Source: Neurospora tetraspora (lineage: Eukaryota; Ascomycota; Sordariomycetes; Sordariales; Sordariaceae). Taken from it: 64,000 nucleotides of DNA. Position numbers and translations under genes: made by a program. Within the stretch, counting starts at the first letter, position 1. Each line of letters begins with the position of its first letter. The notes beneath the pieces are model-generated. The model was not told where the DNA came from. It made no database searches and saw only the letters and a program-made list of their open reading frames with translations. Below, piece after piece: positions 13,039 through 24,828 of the stretch. The stretch spans positions 1,240,001 through 1,304,000 of the forward strand of contig NW_026944391.1 in assembly GCF_033439725.1 (NCBI RefSeq). The letters are read 5' to 3'.

Positions 13039-15475
13039 TCATATGATGGCAATCGTTCTCCCCGGGACAAGAAGTAGCACCTCATCGTCAATGTCCAGAT
13101 TCTCGAACCACCCTACACGCTGAAACACCGCACCGTCATCGAAACCTTCGAGTCCTGGGTCGTTGACGACATGACAGACAATTAAGCCGGCAACCCCCCC
13201 CCCCCCCCCCCCCCACCATCCTTTATTAAGGTGCAAAACAATAGGGACAAGGAAAATTCGCATGCGCAGTTCTTCAGTCAACGCCTCGAGCCGGACCGTC
13301 TTCCGCACCGCGCCTGTGCCCTTTACGATTCCGTCCTTATGCACAGTCTGTGGAAGCGGATCAAGGTAGCTGATGAAATCCTTTCCGGAAACACCATCAC
13401 GTTCATCCCACTTAATAAACCACGGCATCCGCAGAGCGTCGATGGCCTCCCTTACACGGCTATCTAGGGAAGGACTTGTTGTTAAGTCCGCTGTTGTTGA
13501 TGACGGTTTGTAGGTGAAAGGTCCAATCACACGGGATCTCAAGTTCAAGATACCACCCTTTACCGTACCAGCCTTATACCGTTCGTCCTCGTGAAGTACC
13601 TTGACATCCACTACACAGCAGACCGGTTTACCCGATAATTTCCCCGCGGCAACCGAGCCCTCTACCGACGCCCAAGACCAGGAGGGGGCACGGTAGGGAT
13701 GGGGCCGGTAGTTGCGAAGCTTGCCGTCGTAGTTGCGAAGCTTGCCGCCTATACCGTAGTATGAATACCAACATAAAGCGTATGGTAAATGAGGTCGCCA
13801 AATGCCAGCGAGATAAGAGTTCTTGTCAAGAGAAAAGTCTGGGCCTCGTACGATGCTAAAGATCTGTGCAAGCCCCGATAGCGCGGGTAGCTTATCAGAT
13901 GTATAGGTTAGATTGCAGCGGGAGTATCGCTCGACGAGGCTGTCCCATAGCTTGTCCATGTCAACTTCTGACGGCTTTTTAAACGGTGAATGCCGGGCAA
14001 GTTCGCCTCCAGTACTCTCCGTTTGGCCTCCCGGAGAACCATCCAGTACCGCTCCGTGATGGGGAGAATGAGGGCCAAAAGTGCTTAATGCATAGTATCG
14101 AACCCTCTCTTCTTCATGTTCGCCGTTACGTTTATCTTCACCAATGGGCACCCCTGCTGGAAACATTTCGCTGGCACATATATGGCGGCAATCCCACCAG
14201 AGCTGGTTGCAAGTCATGTGGAGATGACGTCTGGATAAAACGCGTTCCTGCATAACCCAAGCGCGTAGATTGAGTGGTGATTAGAGTATCTCTGATTGGT
14301 ACATATCTTCATTCACAAGCTTGATTTTGATCTGACGGAGATGTGATGGAAGTGGACCAATCTTGCCCAGATTGTAAACGCCATGGAGAATGCCAGTCCA
14401 CTGGGGTTCGATATCCAATGGCACAATCATGCCTAGCGCCCTGCGTCGGAAGCTTGCCTCTGAAGCATCTGCCGCAGCTGAAGCGCAAAGATTGAGAGAA
14501 CTGCTGGCATAGACGTCCTTCATCATGGCGGACTCTTTGGTCCAATCATCATCGCTGTTTTGTATGATGCACAGTGAATCAATCCAAATGTGCCGAAATC
14601 CAAGGGCTAGGCTGACAGAGATTGCCTCCCAATAACTGGTCGGTAAACGTTGAACTTGGATGAGCGAACGTAGTTCTTCGATGTTGCCTTTCGTTCCTTT
14701 GTCCAGGTCGTTTTGGAGTAGTTTGAGAGTCTCGGACTCCCCCCAACAATGTGAGAAAGCAACGTAATGCTGGCTGTTTGCCTCTTCCTTAGTTTCAATG
14801 AGCTGTACCGAGGACGCGTTGTGGATGTAGATGAGTCTTGTAGGGTTGAAGGCAGGATCAACTGGTTGACACAATGCGTGGTTTTTGCGACAGTTTTCTA
14901 GCCAGGATCTTGCAGTTTCCATGACTGCTTGATCAGTAAGGCTGGCACCAGGATTAACAGTATTAATCGGCGCATTCGGACCTATATTTGCGAAGGGTTA
15001 TCACATGCACGGTCCCCACCCTGGTTTTGGTTTTGTCAGAATGTGCCGTAGACTTAGCTGCTGTATCCAAGAGACTGAATAAAAAAGTATGAGAGTTGGA
15101 CTCGATGGCGAGCTGTCCATAACTTGTATAGGGACCGAAGTTCCAACGTCTTCCTTCCGGGACCATATTTAAACCCCACGAGAATGCACCATTAGCATTG
15201 AAGATGTTGTATTGAGGCATGGCAGCAACAAAAAAAATGCAGATATAGCATCCTTCCTCAACGGATCGCCTGAGACTGGCAACAGACCGATGATGAGGCA
15301 TTCTCATTGTGTTAACCAGAAGCCCGGTGAAGATGGCATTGCACACGGCGCACAACCTTGTCGACATGCTCACTGGCGACGTAGTCTCAATCTCAGGCGT
15401 GTTGTAATATGCGGGGACGGTACCACCTGAACTTCCATCGGCCTTTCCGATTCCAACCAGAGAATTCGTTATCAC
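13039..15475 (-). pseudogene. HET-domain protein gene, interrupted
   Basis: HET (heterokaryon incompatibility) proteins act in non-self recognition and cell death in filamentous fungi. The N-terminal exon from ATG 15,475 has the usual LCxVC and GCYIC cysteine pairs. The HET core lies in 14,281-14,922: YVAFSHCWGESETLKLL, then WIDSLCIIQNSDDDW and the M-x-x-VYASSSLNL segment. It runs straight into PLNLRAWVMQERVL (about 14,272-14,231) and a C-terminal half ending RVGWFENL...RTIAII, the normal HET-protein end. Two faults are seen. An in-frame TAA at 14,281-14,283 lies between the conserved halves; a CAA-to-TAA change would fit RIP. The frame also has to change near 14,960-15,060, by an intron I could not place or by a frameshift. 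A 21-bp poly-C tract encodes seven glycines near the end. Family certainty is high; functional status is doubtful. Confidence 0.8.
13194..13214 (+). repeat. 21-bp poly-C mononucleotide tract inside the HET frame
   Basis: There are twenty-one consecutive C (G on the coding strand), read as a polyglycine run between the WW pair and VAGLIVCHV in the HET protein. Such a tract is slippage-prone and its length in the assembly may not be exact. Confidence 0.8.
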
Positions 15476-16335
15476 TGATGTGAATTGTCATATGTTAGGA
15501 AATAGCCTCTGAGCGGACCAATATCATCTCAATACCGGATGATGTCAACCTGGAAAACACTGATGAGACGCCGAAGTACATCTGGAAGAAGATTCCTTCC
15601 AAGCAACGTGGGGTGCACCTGCATCGCTCAATTCAGCTCTCACAGTACATAGCGCCTAGCCTCCATGCACTTTTGCATCTCTTTCTTCAGCGCACTCCAT
15701 CCACCATGAACAGCGGCATCCCGTCCTTCCCGCCTGCACGTTGTGTAGGAGGGCATCCGGAATGGATCACAGGAATCCATCACCAGAAAGATTCGGGTCT
15801 GGAGATAAACGTAATGGTGTTTCGTGTGTGCCATTGCGACGGACGATGCTGAGTGGTTGCCACTTTTCGGATTCGACTTCTTGGCGGGCAATCCAGGGAA
15901 TCCAGGCAATTCCCGTCCAGCATTGCCCGTCCTTATCCCGCGCGCCGCCCCATCATGTGTCAAGGGAGATATCGGTTAGGGAACACCGTTTTGGGTTCGA
16001 TGATGTAGTGTATAGTGCAGATTTGGGCGATCCAAGATTGACGATAGATAAGTATCCTAGCTGCTTTTTGATCGTTCCTTGTTATCACCATGCCCAAGAC
16101 CCCTTTCGAGAAGCTATTTTGCATGTGGTTGGCTGCGCGCATGCGGCTGCGTGAGCCGTGAATGTACTCGGATAAGTATCTTGCGAGTCACCCACCTTTC
16201 CGCACCTCTCGTCAAACACTACATCTCAAGTTCGACGAACATTCTGGGACTGAGCATATCGACGACGGACCCTTCGCTTTTCAGATCTACGAACATCGAG
16301 AGCATACCACCGACCACTAGCGACCAACAACTACA
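15476..16335. other. Intergenic region between HET gene and DUF3602 gene
   Basis: This is the shared upstream region of two divergently transcribed genes. Open frames on both strands (for example minus 15,640-15,963) have no recognisable domain and no convincing codon pattern. The last 100 bp before 16,336 are rich in ACGA/CGAC steps and read as 5' leader of the downstream gene. Confidence 0.4.
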
Positions 16336-17249
16336 ATGGCAGGACCCGAAGTATCTCACGGCCGTGGCGGCGCCGGCAACATCAACCCCGACGACACCAA
16401 GTACGTTGACGGAGAAGTCGTCAGAGCAGGCGCCGAGGGCAGCCACGGCGATGGAGCGTTCAGCACCGGTCGCGGAGGTAAGGCATCCGATTCACTTCTG
16501 CCCTTCCCTCCATAAACTACCTCTCTCAGCACCACCATCACCAAACCCCCTCGCGACAACAACAGGAGACAAAGAGGAACATGAAAGAGAGCGGGTGGTG
16601 TCATGTCAACCACCCACCAACCGCTTACCTCAACCTACAATTCCCTTATCGCCAGCCAAGCCCAGCGCCCTCGGGAAGCTCAAAAAGCCCTCGGGAAGAA
16701 GTTGAAGGAAGCGAACATTGTCCCACGTTTGCCAAGATCCTTTCAGGGCAACGGGCAGCGATAAGGCCAGGACCGCTAGCGGCTAGCGTCCCCTATCCCC
16801 AACTCCCCCAGCCCAGCCTAGCGCACTTTCACCACCATCTCCCTCCCTCTTCCCAAGCATCACCACCATCACAGCTGAGAACTAACAAAGATCCCCAAAC
16901 AGGAGCAGCAAACATAGGCGACGCAGGCGTCAAGCCCCACCGCCGCGTCGACAAGGACATGATCCCCGACGTCGCCATTCGCCACTCCCAGGACACGGAA
17001 AATTACCACACGGGTCGGGGCGGCGCCGGGAACGAGCGTCACGTTTCTCCGGCTGGTAGCGGCAGTGAGAAGGCTAGGAAGGAGGTTACCGCCGCGGCTG
17101 CTGCTACGGGGGAGAACAAGACTACTGAGCATCATCCTCATCATCACCACCAGAGACAGCACAGTCTGGCGGATAAATTGAAGTGGAAGCTTTTTGGAAA
17201 GCCCAAGGGGCATGATACCGAGGTTACGCATGTTGGGGAGAATCATTGA
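16336..17249 (+). CDS. DUF3602 / PAR32-like GRGGAGN-repeat protein
   Basis: A two-exon model (16,336-16,477 and 16,903-17,249) gives 162 residues. The protein carries the DUF3602 hallmark repeat three times: GRGGAGNI near residue 10, GRGGAANI across the splice junction at about residue 46, and GRGGAGN near residue 88. It ends with a basic segment LADKLKWKLFGKPKG. The yeast relative Par32 links TOR/nitrogen signalling to ammonium transport, but the domain's biochemical role is unknown. The 425-bp intron has a GTAAGG donor, an ACTAAC branch point at 16,881 and a CAAACAG acceptor. It is long for this window, and a cryptic exon beginning at 16,566 cannot be excluded. The junction restores the repeat motif exactly, which supports the model. 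Confidence 0.8.
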
Positions 17250-19232
17250 GGGATGAGAGGGGGTTGACGGGCGCCATGGAGACGAGAGGTGTGCCATTGG
17301 GGGTCGGTCTCGGCGCTGTGCGGGCGGGTTCAAAGCTGCCTGCCCGGTCTGAGCTGAGCAGCTGAGCTGAACAGGACCTTGGATACCACGTGTATCGGGG
17401 AGCTGAGAAGGAGAGGGGAAGGCCAGTTTTTGTTCACCAAATACCCAATTTTGGCCTTTCTTTTGGCCTTTCTGGGGACAACTTTTGGATGATTCTGTTC
17501 GTGGGGATTTATAGCAAGCTGCTATCGACTAATATCCTAATAATCAGATGTCTTGGCGGCGACTAACACCCGGATTTGAAGCAGGATTCAGTGTGACAGT
17601 CCAGATCACGGGAGCATTAACAGAGATCTCTTTAAATACAAGTTGCAGTCATTATATCGTCAGCCAAGAGAGAAATGGTGCTATCTTCACTTTGTTCCGT
17701 GAGTAAAACATGTCTTGTTCTCCGTCACACTTTTCGAACCAGATCTGGTACCTTTATGAGCCCTCTCACACCGAATGCCGCAATACCGAGACCGGACCTC
17801 TCAACCACACGGCCCGCAAAGACGGCGAGGACGGTAGGTACCGATAGCATCGACAGCAAGCCAGCCATTCGTGCGCAAATGAATTCAAGATGCAGACAGA
17901 AAACAAACAATTCAAAGTGTCTGCATCTCGTTACTTATCCAATCCAGGAAATGATCAGCAGCCTTACGACGAACAAAACCCCTAGGTAGGGATGCCGGCC
18001 TCGCTTCGGTGCCTGGCTTGGGCCCTGGTTTTTTTGATTCGGGATGCCGTCAGTTTGCAGATTCATCACACTTCTGCACATGTTCTTGGGCATCACCGAC
18101 TGACTACCCCCAAGGTGTAAGCTACAAGAGGGGAAGTTATACCTTGAGTTTCGGGTTGCCGAGAGCCGAAGCTGTTCACGCGGACTTGAAAAGTCTTGCC
18201 GATGATACCTTTAAACCCCTAAACAAACCAGGCGGTGCCACTCTTTTTTCCATCTAAAATGTCTTGAATCTGTGTTTTAGTCTCTTGCGATTTCTTGTTT
18301 GAGGGGAGAATGTGAGTGGGCGATCGGTCACTCGAGCCGCCCTTTACGCCAGAAGCGCTTCGATCAAAGCAGGAAGCGAGACAGCGTTTGACATCTTGAG
18401 CGTTTGGCAACTTGAGATTCTCTTATCATCCCTTCGTCTGCTCTTTTACCTGTTGAAATTTGACCACAAGATATTCCACTTATACCACAGACACTCGACT
18501 TATCGTAGCCCGCCCGACTACCTCTACCGCCTCGACCTACCGCCATCCGTTACCATCTCCTTTGTCCTCCGAGACGCCCGGACTTTAACCGCCCCCGCTT
18601 TCATTCAGCTACCAACGCGCCGACTCCTCCATCATATCCGTTAGGGAGGCTGGACCTGATATTACGAGGTTCAACCTGGAAGATTGAGAAGCACAGAAGA
18701 GACAGATTGTTCCTGCCGTCGGGTCGTGCACTTTCCAAGTTCCCGGACGGAGGGTTGTTCTTGCTGTGCTATCAGGTTGCTGGCAGGCAGCGGTACCTGC
18801 AGTCGAACCTGCCCTGTGAGACTGTACGATAGCGGGGCGATCCACACCGCCTGCCGGACTCGGGCGAAGCGAGAACCTTGATTGCTCAGTGTGACGCTTG
18901 GCCCGCGTTGGTCCACTCGAGCCACTGAAGGTGACGCCTATCTCGAGGCCTGTCAATGCCCTGCAACTGAACGGGGCCTGGCGTACAGCGCAATGACACC
19001 ACCGCACAACGTGAACCACGTCTCATCGGCATACAATGGAGCACCAGACTTGTAGGAATCTCTCCGACCGCCACCAGCTCCGCGACTCTTCTCCCGTTCA
19101 TACTACGCTTCCTACGCGTCCAAGGCCTCCAGAACCTCCAAGCGATCCTTCTACTCTCATACTTCATCTTGCTTTGAAGCCGACGACGAGCGATCCGATA
19201 CCGTTTCGTTTTTCGACTGGATCACCACCCCC
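17250..19232. other. Intergenic / ATG22 5' region, no gene seen
   Basis: Open frames of 60-136 codons occur on both strands but none has a domain, codon bias or splice context that convinces. The last several hundred bases before 19,233 are probably leader and promoter of ATG22. Confidence 0.35.
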
Positions 19233-21259
19233 ATGTCCGGCAGGATGAATCCTGCCAACGATACCTTCGATAATAGTCCCGGCGACAACAGCGACTACCC
19301 ATACGACGACACTGACAGAGACAGCAGCCTGCCTCCCGCACGATATCCCGGTGACGACACTCGCCCCACCAGCCAGAAGGAACTCGCGGGATGGTATGCC
19401 TACGCCTTTGCTGCTGAGGTCTATGTTATCTGCGGTTAGTAATCATCATCAATTCCATCTTTCTATTTTGTCATGAAGCTGACTGACATGTTTGACAGGT
19501 ATCGGTACGTTGTGTTGTGGTTATAGTCTGAACTAACCGTCCGAACTACCCGACTTACACGCAACCCAAAACAGGTTCCTTCATCCCAATTCTCCTCGAA
19601 AGTCTAGCCCGCGAAAATGGCGTCCTCCTCTCCGACCGATCGAAACCCTGTGGTTCCAGCTCCGATAAGCACGCGACAGCTGCCCAAGGACAATGCATCG
19701 TCTACGTCTTGGGCATGGAAATCAACACGGCGAGCTTCGCCATGTACACCTTTAGCGTCAGCGTCCTGCTACAGGCCTTGTTGGTCGTCAGCATAAGTTG
19801 CGCCGCGGATCATGGCAACTTTCGAAAGAAGCTCTTACTTGCGTTCGCGTGGATCGGGAGTACGTGTGTGATGGCCTACATTTTCATCAGCAAGAGCACA
19901 TATCTCATTGGTGCCCTGCTGGCTATCATCTCGAATACCGCGTTCGGCGCATCCTTTGTGCTGCTGAACTCGTTCTTGCCGCTTTTGGTCAGGCATCACC
20001 CCGAGATCGATGATATTGGGGACTATGGCTCGCCAGGCTATGCGACAACCGAAGATGGCGATGATGAGGATGATGAGTACCGTGAGGATAGCATGCGCAA
20101 CTCGACGACTGCCTTGCTCGGAAGCCGAACATACGATGAGGGCGAACCTCTTTCCCGAGTCCAGACAACCGAGGAATTGACCTCCCGCGAACTGGAACTA
20201 TCCACGCAGATCTCAGCCAAGGGTATTGGCATCGGTTACATCGCCGGCCTGTTCCTGCAATGCGTGGCCATCGCCATTCTGATCGTACTGAAGAACACAA
20301 CTTGGTCGCAGCGCATCGTCCTTTGTGTCATCGGCGCATGGTGGGCCATCTTCACTATCCCAGCCGCCATGTGGCTACGACCTCGTCCGGGACCTCCTCT
20401 GCCAACCAAGTCCAACACCGGAGGCATCCGCGCCTTGTTCCACTACACCATCTATGCCTGGAAGTCCCTCTTCCGCACCATCCATCTCGCCCGGCGCCTG
20501 GTGGACATTGTCCTCTTCCTAGCCGGCTGGTTCCTCCTCTCGGACGCCATCGCCACCACCTCCTCCACCGCCATTCTCTTCGCCAAAACCCAACTGCACA
20601 TGGAACCCTGGGCGTTGGGAATGATCAACGTCATCTCCACCGCCTCAGGCATCATCGGCGCCTTCTCGTGGTCCTTCATTTCGCGCAAATTCCGTCTCAA
20701 AGCCCACCAGACCATCCTGGCTTGCATCGCCCTCTTCGAGCTGATTCCCCTCTACGGACTAATGGGTTACCTCCCCTTTGTCCAAGCCTGGGGCGTCGGC
20801 GGCTTACAACAGCCATGGGAGATGTATCCCCTGGCCGCCATCTACGGATTCGTGCTAGGTGGACTGTCTGGGTACTGCCGCTCTTTGTACGGTGAACTCA
20901 TCCCGCCCGGATCCGAGGCCGCTTTTTACGCTCTGTACGCTATCACCGACAAAGGGTCGAGCGTGTTCGGACCGGCGATTGTGGGCGCAATTATCGACGC
21001 GAGCGGGGAGATTAGGCCGGCGTTCTGGTTCTTGGCGGCCATTGTGGGCACGCCGGCGCTGTTCATTTGGTTTATCAATGTGGAGAGGGGGCGAACGGAG
21101 GGAGAGGCGTTGGCGGAGGTTATTGAGGGGTTTAAGCTGAACGGACTGAACGAGCTGAGTGGAAATGGGAATGGGGTGGATGGATTGGCGGAGGAGAGGA
21201 GAGGAAGTGATGCTAGTAGGGCGATTTTGGGGAGGTATGATGATGAGGATGATGAGTGA
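19233..21259 (+). CDS. ATG22: Autophagy-related protein 22 (vacuolar amino-acid effluxer)
   Basis: Three exons (19,233-19,434; 19,499-19,504; 19,575-21,259) encode 630 residues. ATG22 is a vacuolar membrane MFS-type permease that exports amino acids released by autophagic breakdown. Diagnostic stretches are [19 protein letters not shown] before the first membrane helix, then [17 protein letters not shown], the [19 protein letters not shown] segment, and [16 protein letters not shown] after the cytosolic loop. That loop is strongly acidic ([10 protein letters not shown]), and about ten to twelve hydrophobic helices follow the family layout. The second exon is only 6 nt (GT ATC G); both flanking introns have good sites and the two added residues complete the CG-IG-SFIP motif. 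The tail is acidic (YDDEDDE). Start choice is the ATG just upstream of the first conserved motif. Confidence 0.93.
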
Positions 21260-23070
21260 TGATGGTGTTTGATGATGAGATGGTTATGTTGGGAATTATG
21301 ATGGGGTATGACGGGTTTATCTGATGGTTAGTTTTGGGTTGCTATATGCATAGCGCTGGCGTTCGTGTGTCCATGGTTGATAGTGTTGAGAGGTCTTGAA
21401 GGTTTGAACAGTTGAGCTGGTGTTGTCTCTATCTGTATTTTTAGTTTGCCCTGGGTAACGGAATCTATGAATGTTTTTGGGTCAGTTTTGGAGCAAACAC
21501 TTGGGAGCTTGAATGCTTCTTCATGATCCTCAAGGGTTATGACATGTGAGTCTCAAAGTTGTTGCTTTCGGATTTCTACCTTCGTCACCAGAAAAACAAT
21601 AAGGGTCGAGCCCCTCATCCCAATGGGCCTCGAAACTTATCAAGAGAGAATTTGTGTGAGTCTCCTGGCAAACTCTTCCCTTGCCCGACCATAAAAGAAT
21701 GCCCAGAGTCACAGGAGAATAACATGTAGTAACTCTGAAGAATCTCGAGACACAGGAATTCGGGATTGAGACATTGATGAGATTCGCTGTAACTTGAATA
21801 GCCAGGGAGACTTTGGGCTGATTTTGGGATGACACAGTCTCTCTCCCTGTTTACAAAGTTGTCAAGCAACCGTGATTCTGGGAATAGCTGCAAAGACCGA
21901 CCCAAACCGGCAAACACAAACGAAACAACAGCTCAGTCGTGGGTAAAATGGCACAATCGCACTCTCAAGCGGGGAAGCTGGAACCATCTTTCCGCTTATC
22001 GTAGCCGTCCACCAATGGCATTCTCAGAAGCTGCCCAGGTTCTCCTCTTTGGAGTTCACCTTGGCGGCAGATAGTCATCGATCTAGGTAAATCACGTGGC
22101 TGGGTGCAACGGTTTTTTCCCAATCCGAAGCGGAGAATGAACCTGGAATGTTCATAGACATTGTTAATGAGAACAGACACGGTCTTCGAGCCGGAAGAGA
22201 TAGGGGATGCACTTTTGCGACAATACAAGTCCTCGCATTGTACATTGACGCCTGTCCAACCTATTGTCCTGTAGCTGCGGCTGTTGGACATTGCATTCTC
22301 TTATGTTAGCGCTCTTGAGAGACTTGGTCGGGTACCCTTTATTCAAAGACTTTTTGGGTCAATTGACTCAAGTTGACTCCCCCAGCTTTTTTAGCTGTTT
22401 TTTTTTCTCCCACCCCCCGGTCGAGCTTGTCCAGTCGCAGCCAGTTCCAGACTCTTTTCCCCATTCCTCCTCGTCATCCAAAAAGGTCAACCACGGTCGA
22501 CACAACACAGTCGCGGTCGCGGATTCTTTCCCAATTCCTTCTTCTCCCAGCCACCACCACAACTACTGCCACTGCCGTCGTCCATCGCGCGCGCCGACTG
22601 AGCCAAACGGACAAGTCATAACACACAACACACGCCTTCTCCAAGTACAAAGTACTTCAGGTTCTCAACAAGGTTCACACCCACTTTTTTTGCATCGAAC
22701 CTTGCGAACCTTGACCCGGCAACCTCGCGCCCGCGTTCTCTTTGCACGACCGCCGAAGCCAACCACGTCACCTCAACCTTTCAGGTTCAGGCCGCCCTCC
22801 TCCGTCGTCGCCGTCGCCCAATTCGAAACCTCAACAACATCAGACTTGTCGTCTCTGCATAGCGCAACCTTGAGGCGCATCTTCCATCCCTCGTCCCTCT
22901 ACGCGACCCCACACGTTTTCTCTTTTGTCGCATCTTCGCGATATCGTCGCAAGCCATTACCAACCTTCGCGCCACCGACTGCCGGCGGTTCACGACATCG
23001 CGACCCTAGCCAAAGCGCAGCGCTACCAACTCATTAGACCTTTGCTCTACACACTCACACCTCGCCAACA
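21260..23070. other. Intergenic region: ATG22 3' side and BAH-PHD gene leader
   Basis: No gene is supported. From about 22,370 to 23,070 the plus strand is pyrimidine- and ACA-rich (TTTTTTCTCC, CACCACCACAACTAC), the usual look of a long fungal 5' leader, and it runs directly into the ATG at 23,071. Overlapping frames such as 22,264-23,037 are best explained by this biased composition. Confidence 0.4.
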
Positions 23071-24828
23071 ATGGCCTCCTCGCGCAAGAGACCAAGGGCG
23101 TCCGATGCCGACCGCCAGGACCGAGTGCAGGAAAGGAAGGAGGACAAGGATAACACCCGAGCCGAATGCCCATTCCAGGTTCACATTGTCGACCCCGTGG
23201 TGGAAGAGAAGAAAAAGAACAAGAAGCGCAGACGCACTGTCGGAGGCAAGGCCGAGTCGGTCGACGACGAGGACACAGACCCAGCGGACAAGATCAACTT
23301 CCAGCAGTCTCCGTTTCATCCGTCGGGCAAGTTCAAGACGTACCCGAACATGGATGTACACTACAAGGTCGAGCCGGCTAAGGATTGGACCGACATGACG
23401 AGGTACAACAGCTTTGTGTGTGAGTTTGCCGTCTATCCCCCCTCCCTTCCAGAATCTTGACAGCTTCCGGTCTGCTGACTACGACATCTACTAGTGAATA
23501 ATGTTAAATACTTTGCAGAGAACTTCATCTATGTCGCCAATGACTTGAGCATAAAGAAGAAGGAGCCAAAACAAGGGGGAAAGGGGACCGAAAGCGAGGC
23601 GACGGCCCCGATACAAAGGCGGGACACCGAGTGGGTTGCCAGGATCCTCGAAATCCGCGCTAGGGACGAGCACCACGTCTTCGCCAGAGTTTACTGGATG
23701 TACTGGCCTGACGAGCTACCGGCCAAGACGCGCGATAGGAAAAGGATTGTCGAAGGGAGACAACCGTACCACGGGATGGGCGAGCTGATAGCGTCTAATC
23801 ACAGTGAGTGGGCCACGACCGATATTCGGGGGTGAGGAAGAGATCATGTGTGCTAACATTGGGGGCAGTGGATATTATCAATGTGGTCAGCGTTACCGAG
23901 CCCGCGATCGTTAAGCACTGGTTCGAGGAGAACGATGAGGAGACGCAGGATAGTCTGTACTGGCGACAGGCCTATGATGTGCGATCTCAGGAACTTTCGG
24001 TATGCGCCATGACATCTACCCTGCGAGTGCCATGCAAAGATGCTAATAAGAAATGTGTCGCAGACCGTCGAGCTCGTATGCGGCTGCAACACCCCAGCGA
24101 ACCCTGACAAACTGCTAGTCGGATGCTCTTCTGAATCATGTAAGAAGTGGTTGCACGAAGAATGCATCAAGGACCAAGCCCTAAGGGCGACATTCGAACG
24201 ACTCGGCACAGACAAGCCTCACATCCCAGTAAAGGAGGAGAAGGTGGACAAGAAAGAGGAGGACGATGAGGAAGGCAAGGCCAAGACGGAAGCAAACGGC
24301 GACGCGCAAGAACGAGGAGAGTCCTTGGACGTTAAGGCCGAGAAGGACGCCGCCCGAACCAACGGTAGCAGCAACGGCAACCGCGCCCTCAAAGCCGGCA
24401 GCGAAGACGCCAAACCCGCGCCCGAAGACATCCCCGAAGCCGAAGCCGAGGACGAGAACTCGACCGCCTCAGGGCTACCACTTCGTTCTAGGAGAACAAG
24501 GACGCCCAGCGCAAAGACATCAAAGTCAACGACCCCCGCCCCGACATCAGCACCAGGATCATCAACCACAGGGACAACGACGACGGCAACGATAAAAACA
24601 GAAGGGCGGAAACCCGGCCGACCCCGCAAAAAGTCCCTAGCCCCTCCCGGGGCCAAGGTGACCAACAAGGAAAGACCATGGGAAGGCTTATTTTCTGTCA
24701 CGCTCGAAATGAACGGCACGCCTTACCTTGAGTTTACCGATCTTCGCTCTGACGTCGTGGCTAAGGGGGGAGCGAAGACTTGGACGGAACCTATCAAGTG
24801 TCTTGTGTGTGGCGCGCTCGTCAATTAG
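23071..24828 (+). CDS. BAH-PHD chromatin reader (EPR-1/BP1-like)
   Basis: Four exons (23,071-23,419; 23,495-23,813 trimmed at donor 23,804, i.e. ending 23,803; 23,869-23,999; 24,064-24,828) encode 517 residues. The N-terminus is basic and nuclear-looking (KKKNKKRRR near residue 48). A BAH domain spans roughly residues 90-255 (NNVKYFAENFIYVAND, RVYWMYWPDEL, IINVVSVTEPAIVKHWFE). A PHD-type zinc cluster follows with C269, C271, C284, C289, H294 and C297; the last pair, C509 and C512, is at the extreme C-terminus after a lysine/glutamate/alanine/proline-rich insert. In Neurospora and Fusarium, BAH-PHD proteins EPR-1 and BP1 read H3K27me3 and silence facultative heterochromatin. Domain order matches that family; orthology is inferred. 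Confidence 0.85.

Noticed and set aside
16079-16705. 208-codon plus-strand ORF overlapping the DUF3602 gene
   Set aside because: It runs through the promoter, an alternative frame of exon 1 and the intron; the DUF3602 frame has the conserved repeats.
20260-20895. 211-codon His/Pro/Arg-rich ORF inside ATG22
   Set aside because: Shadow of the ATG22 frame caused by its codon composition.
22264-23037. 257-codon Ser/Pro-rich ORF upstream of the BAH-PHD gene
   Set aside because: Pyrimidine-rich leader sequence read as protein; no domain, and it ends just before the real start.
24219-24719. 166-codon minus-strand ORF opposite the BAH-PHD gene
   Set aside because: Antisense shadow of the Lys/Glu/Pro-rich insert.
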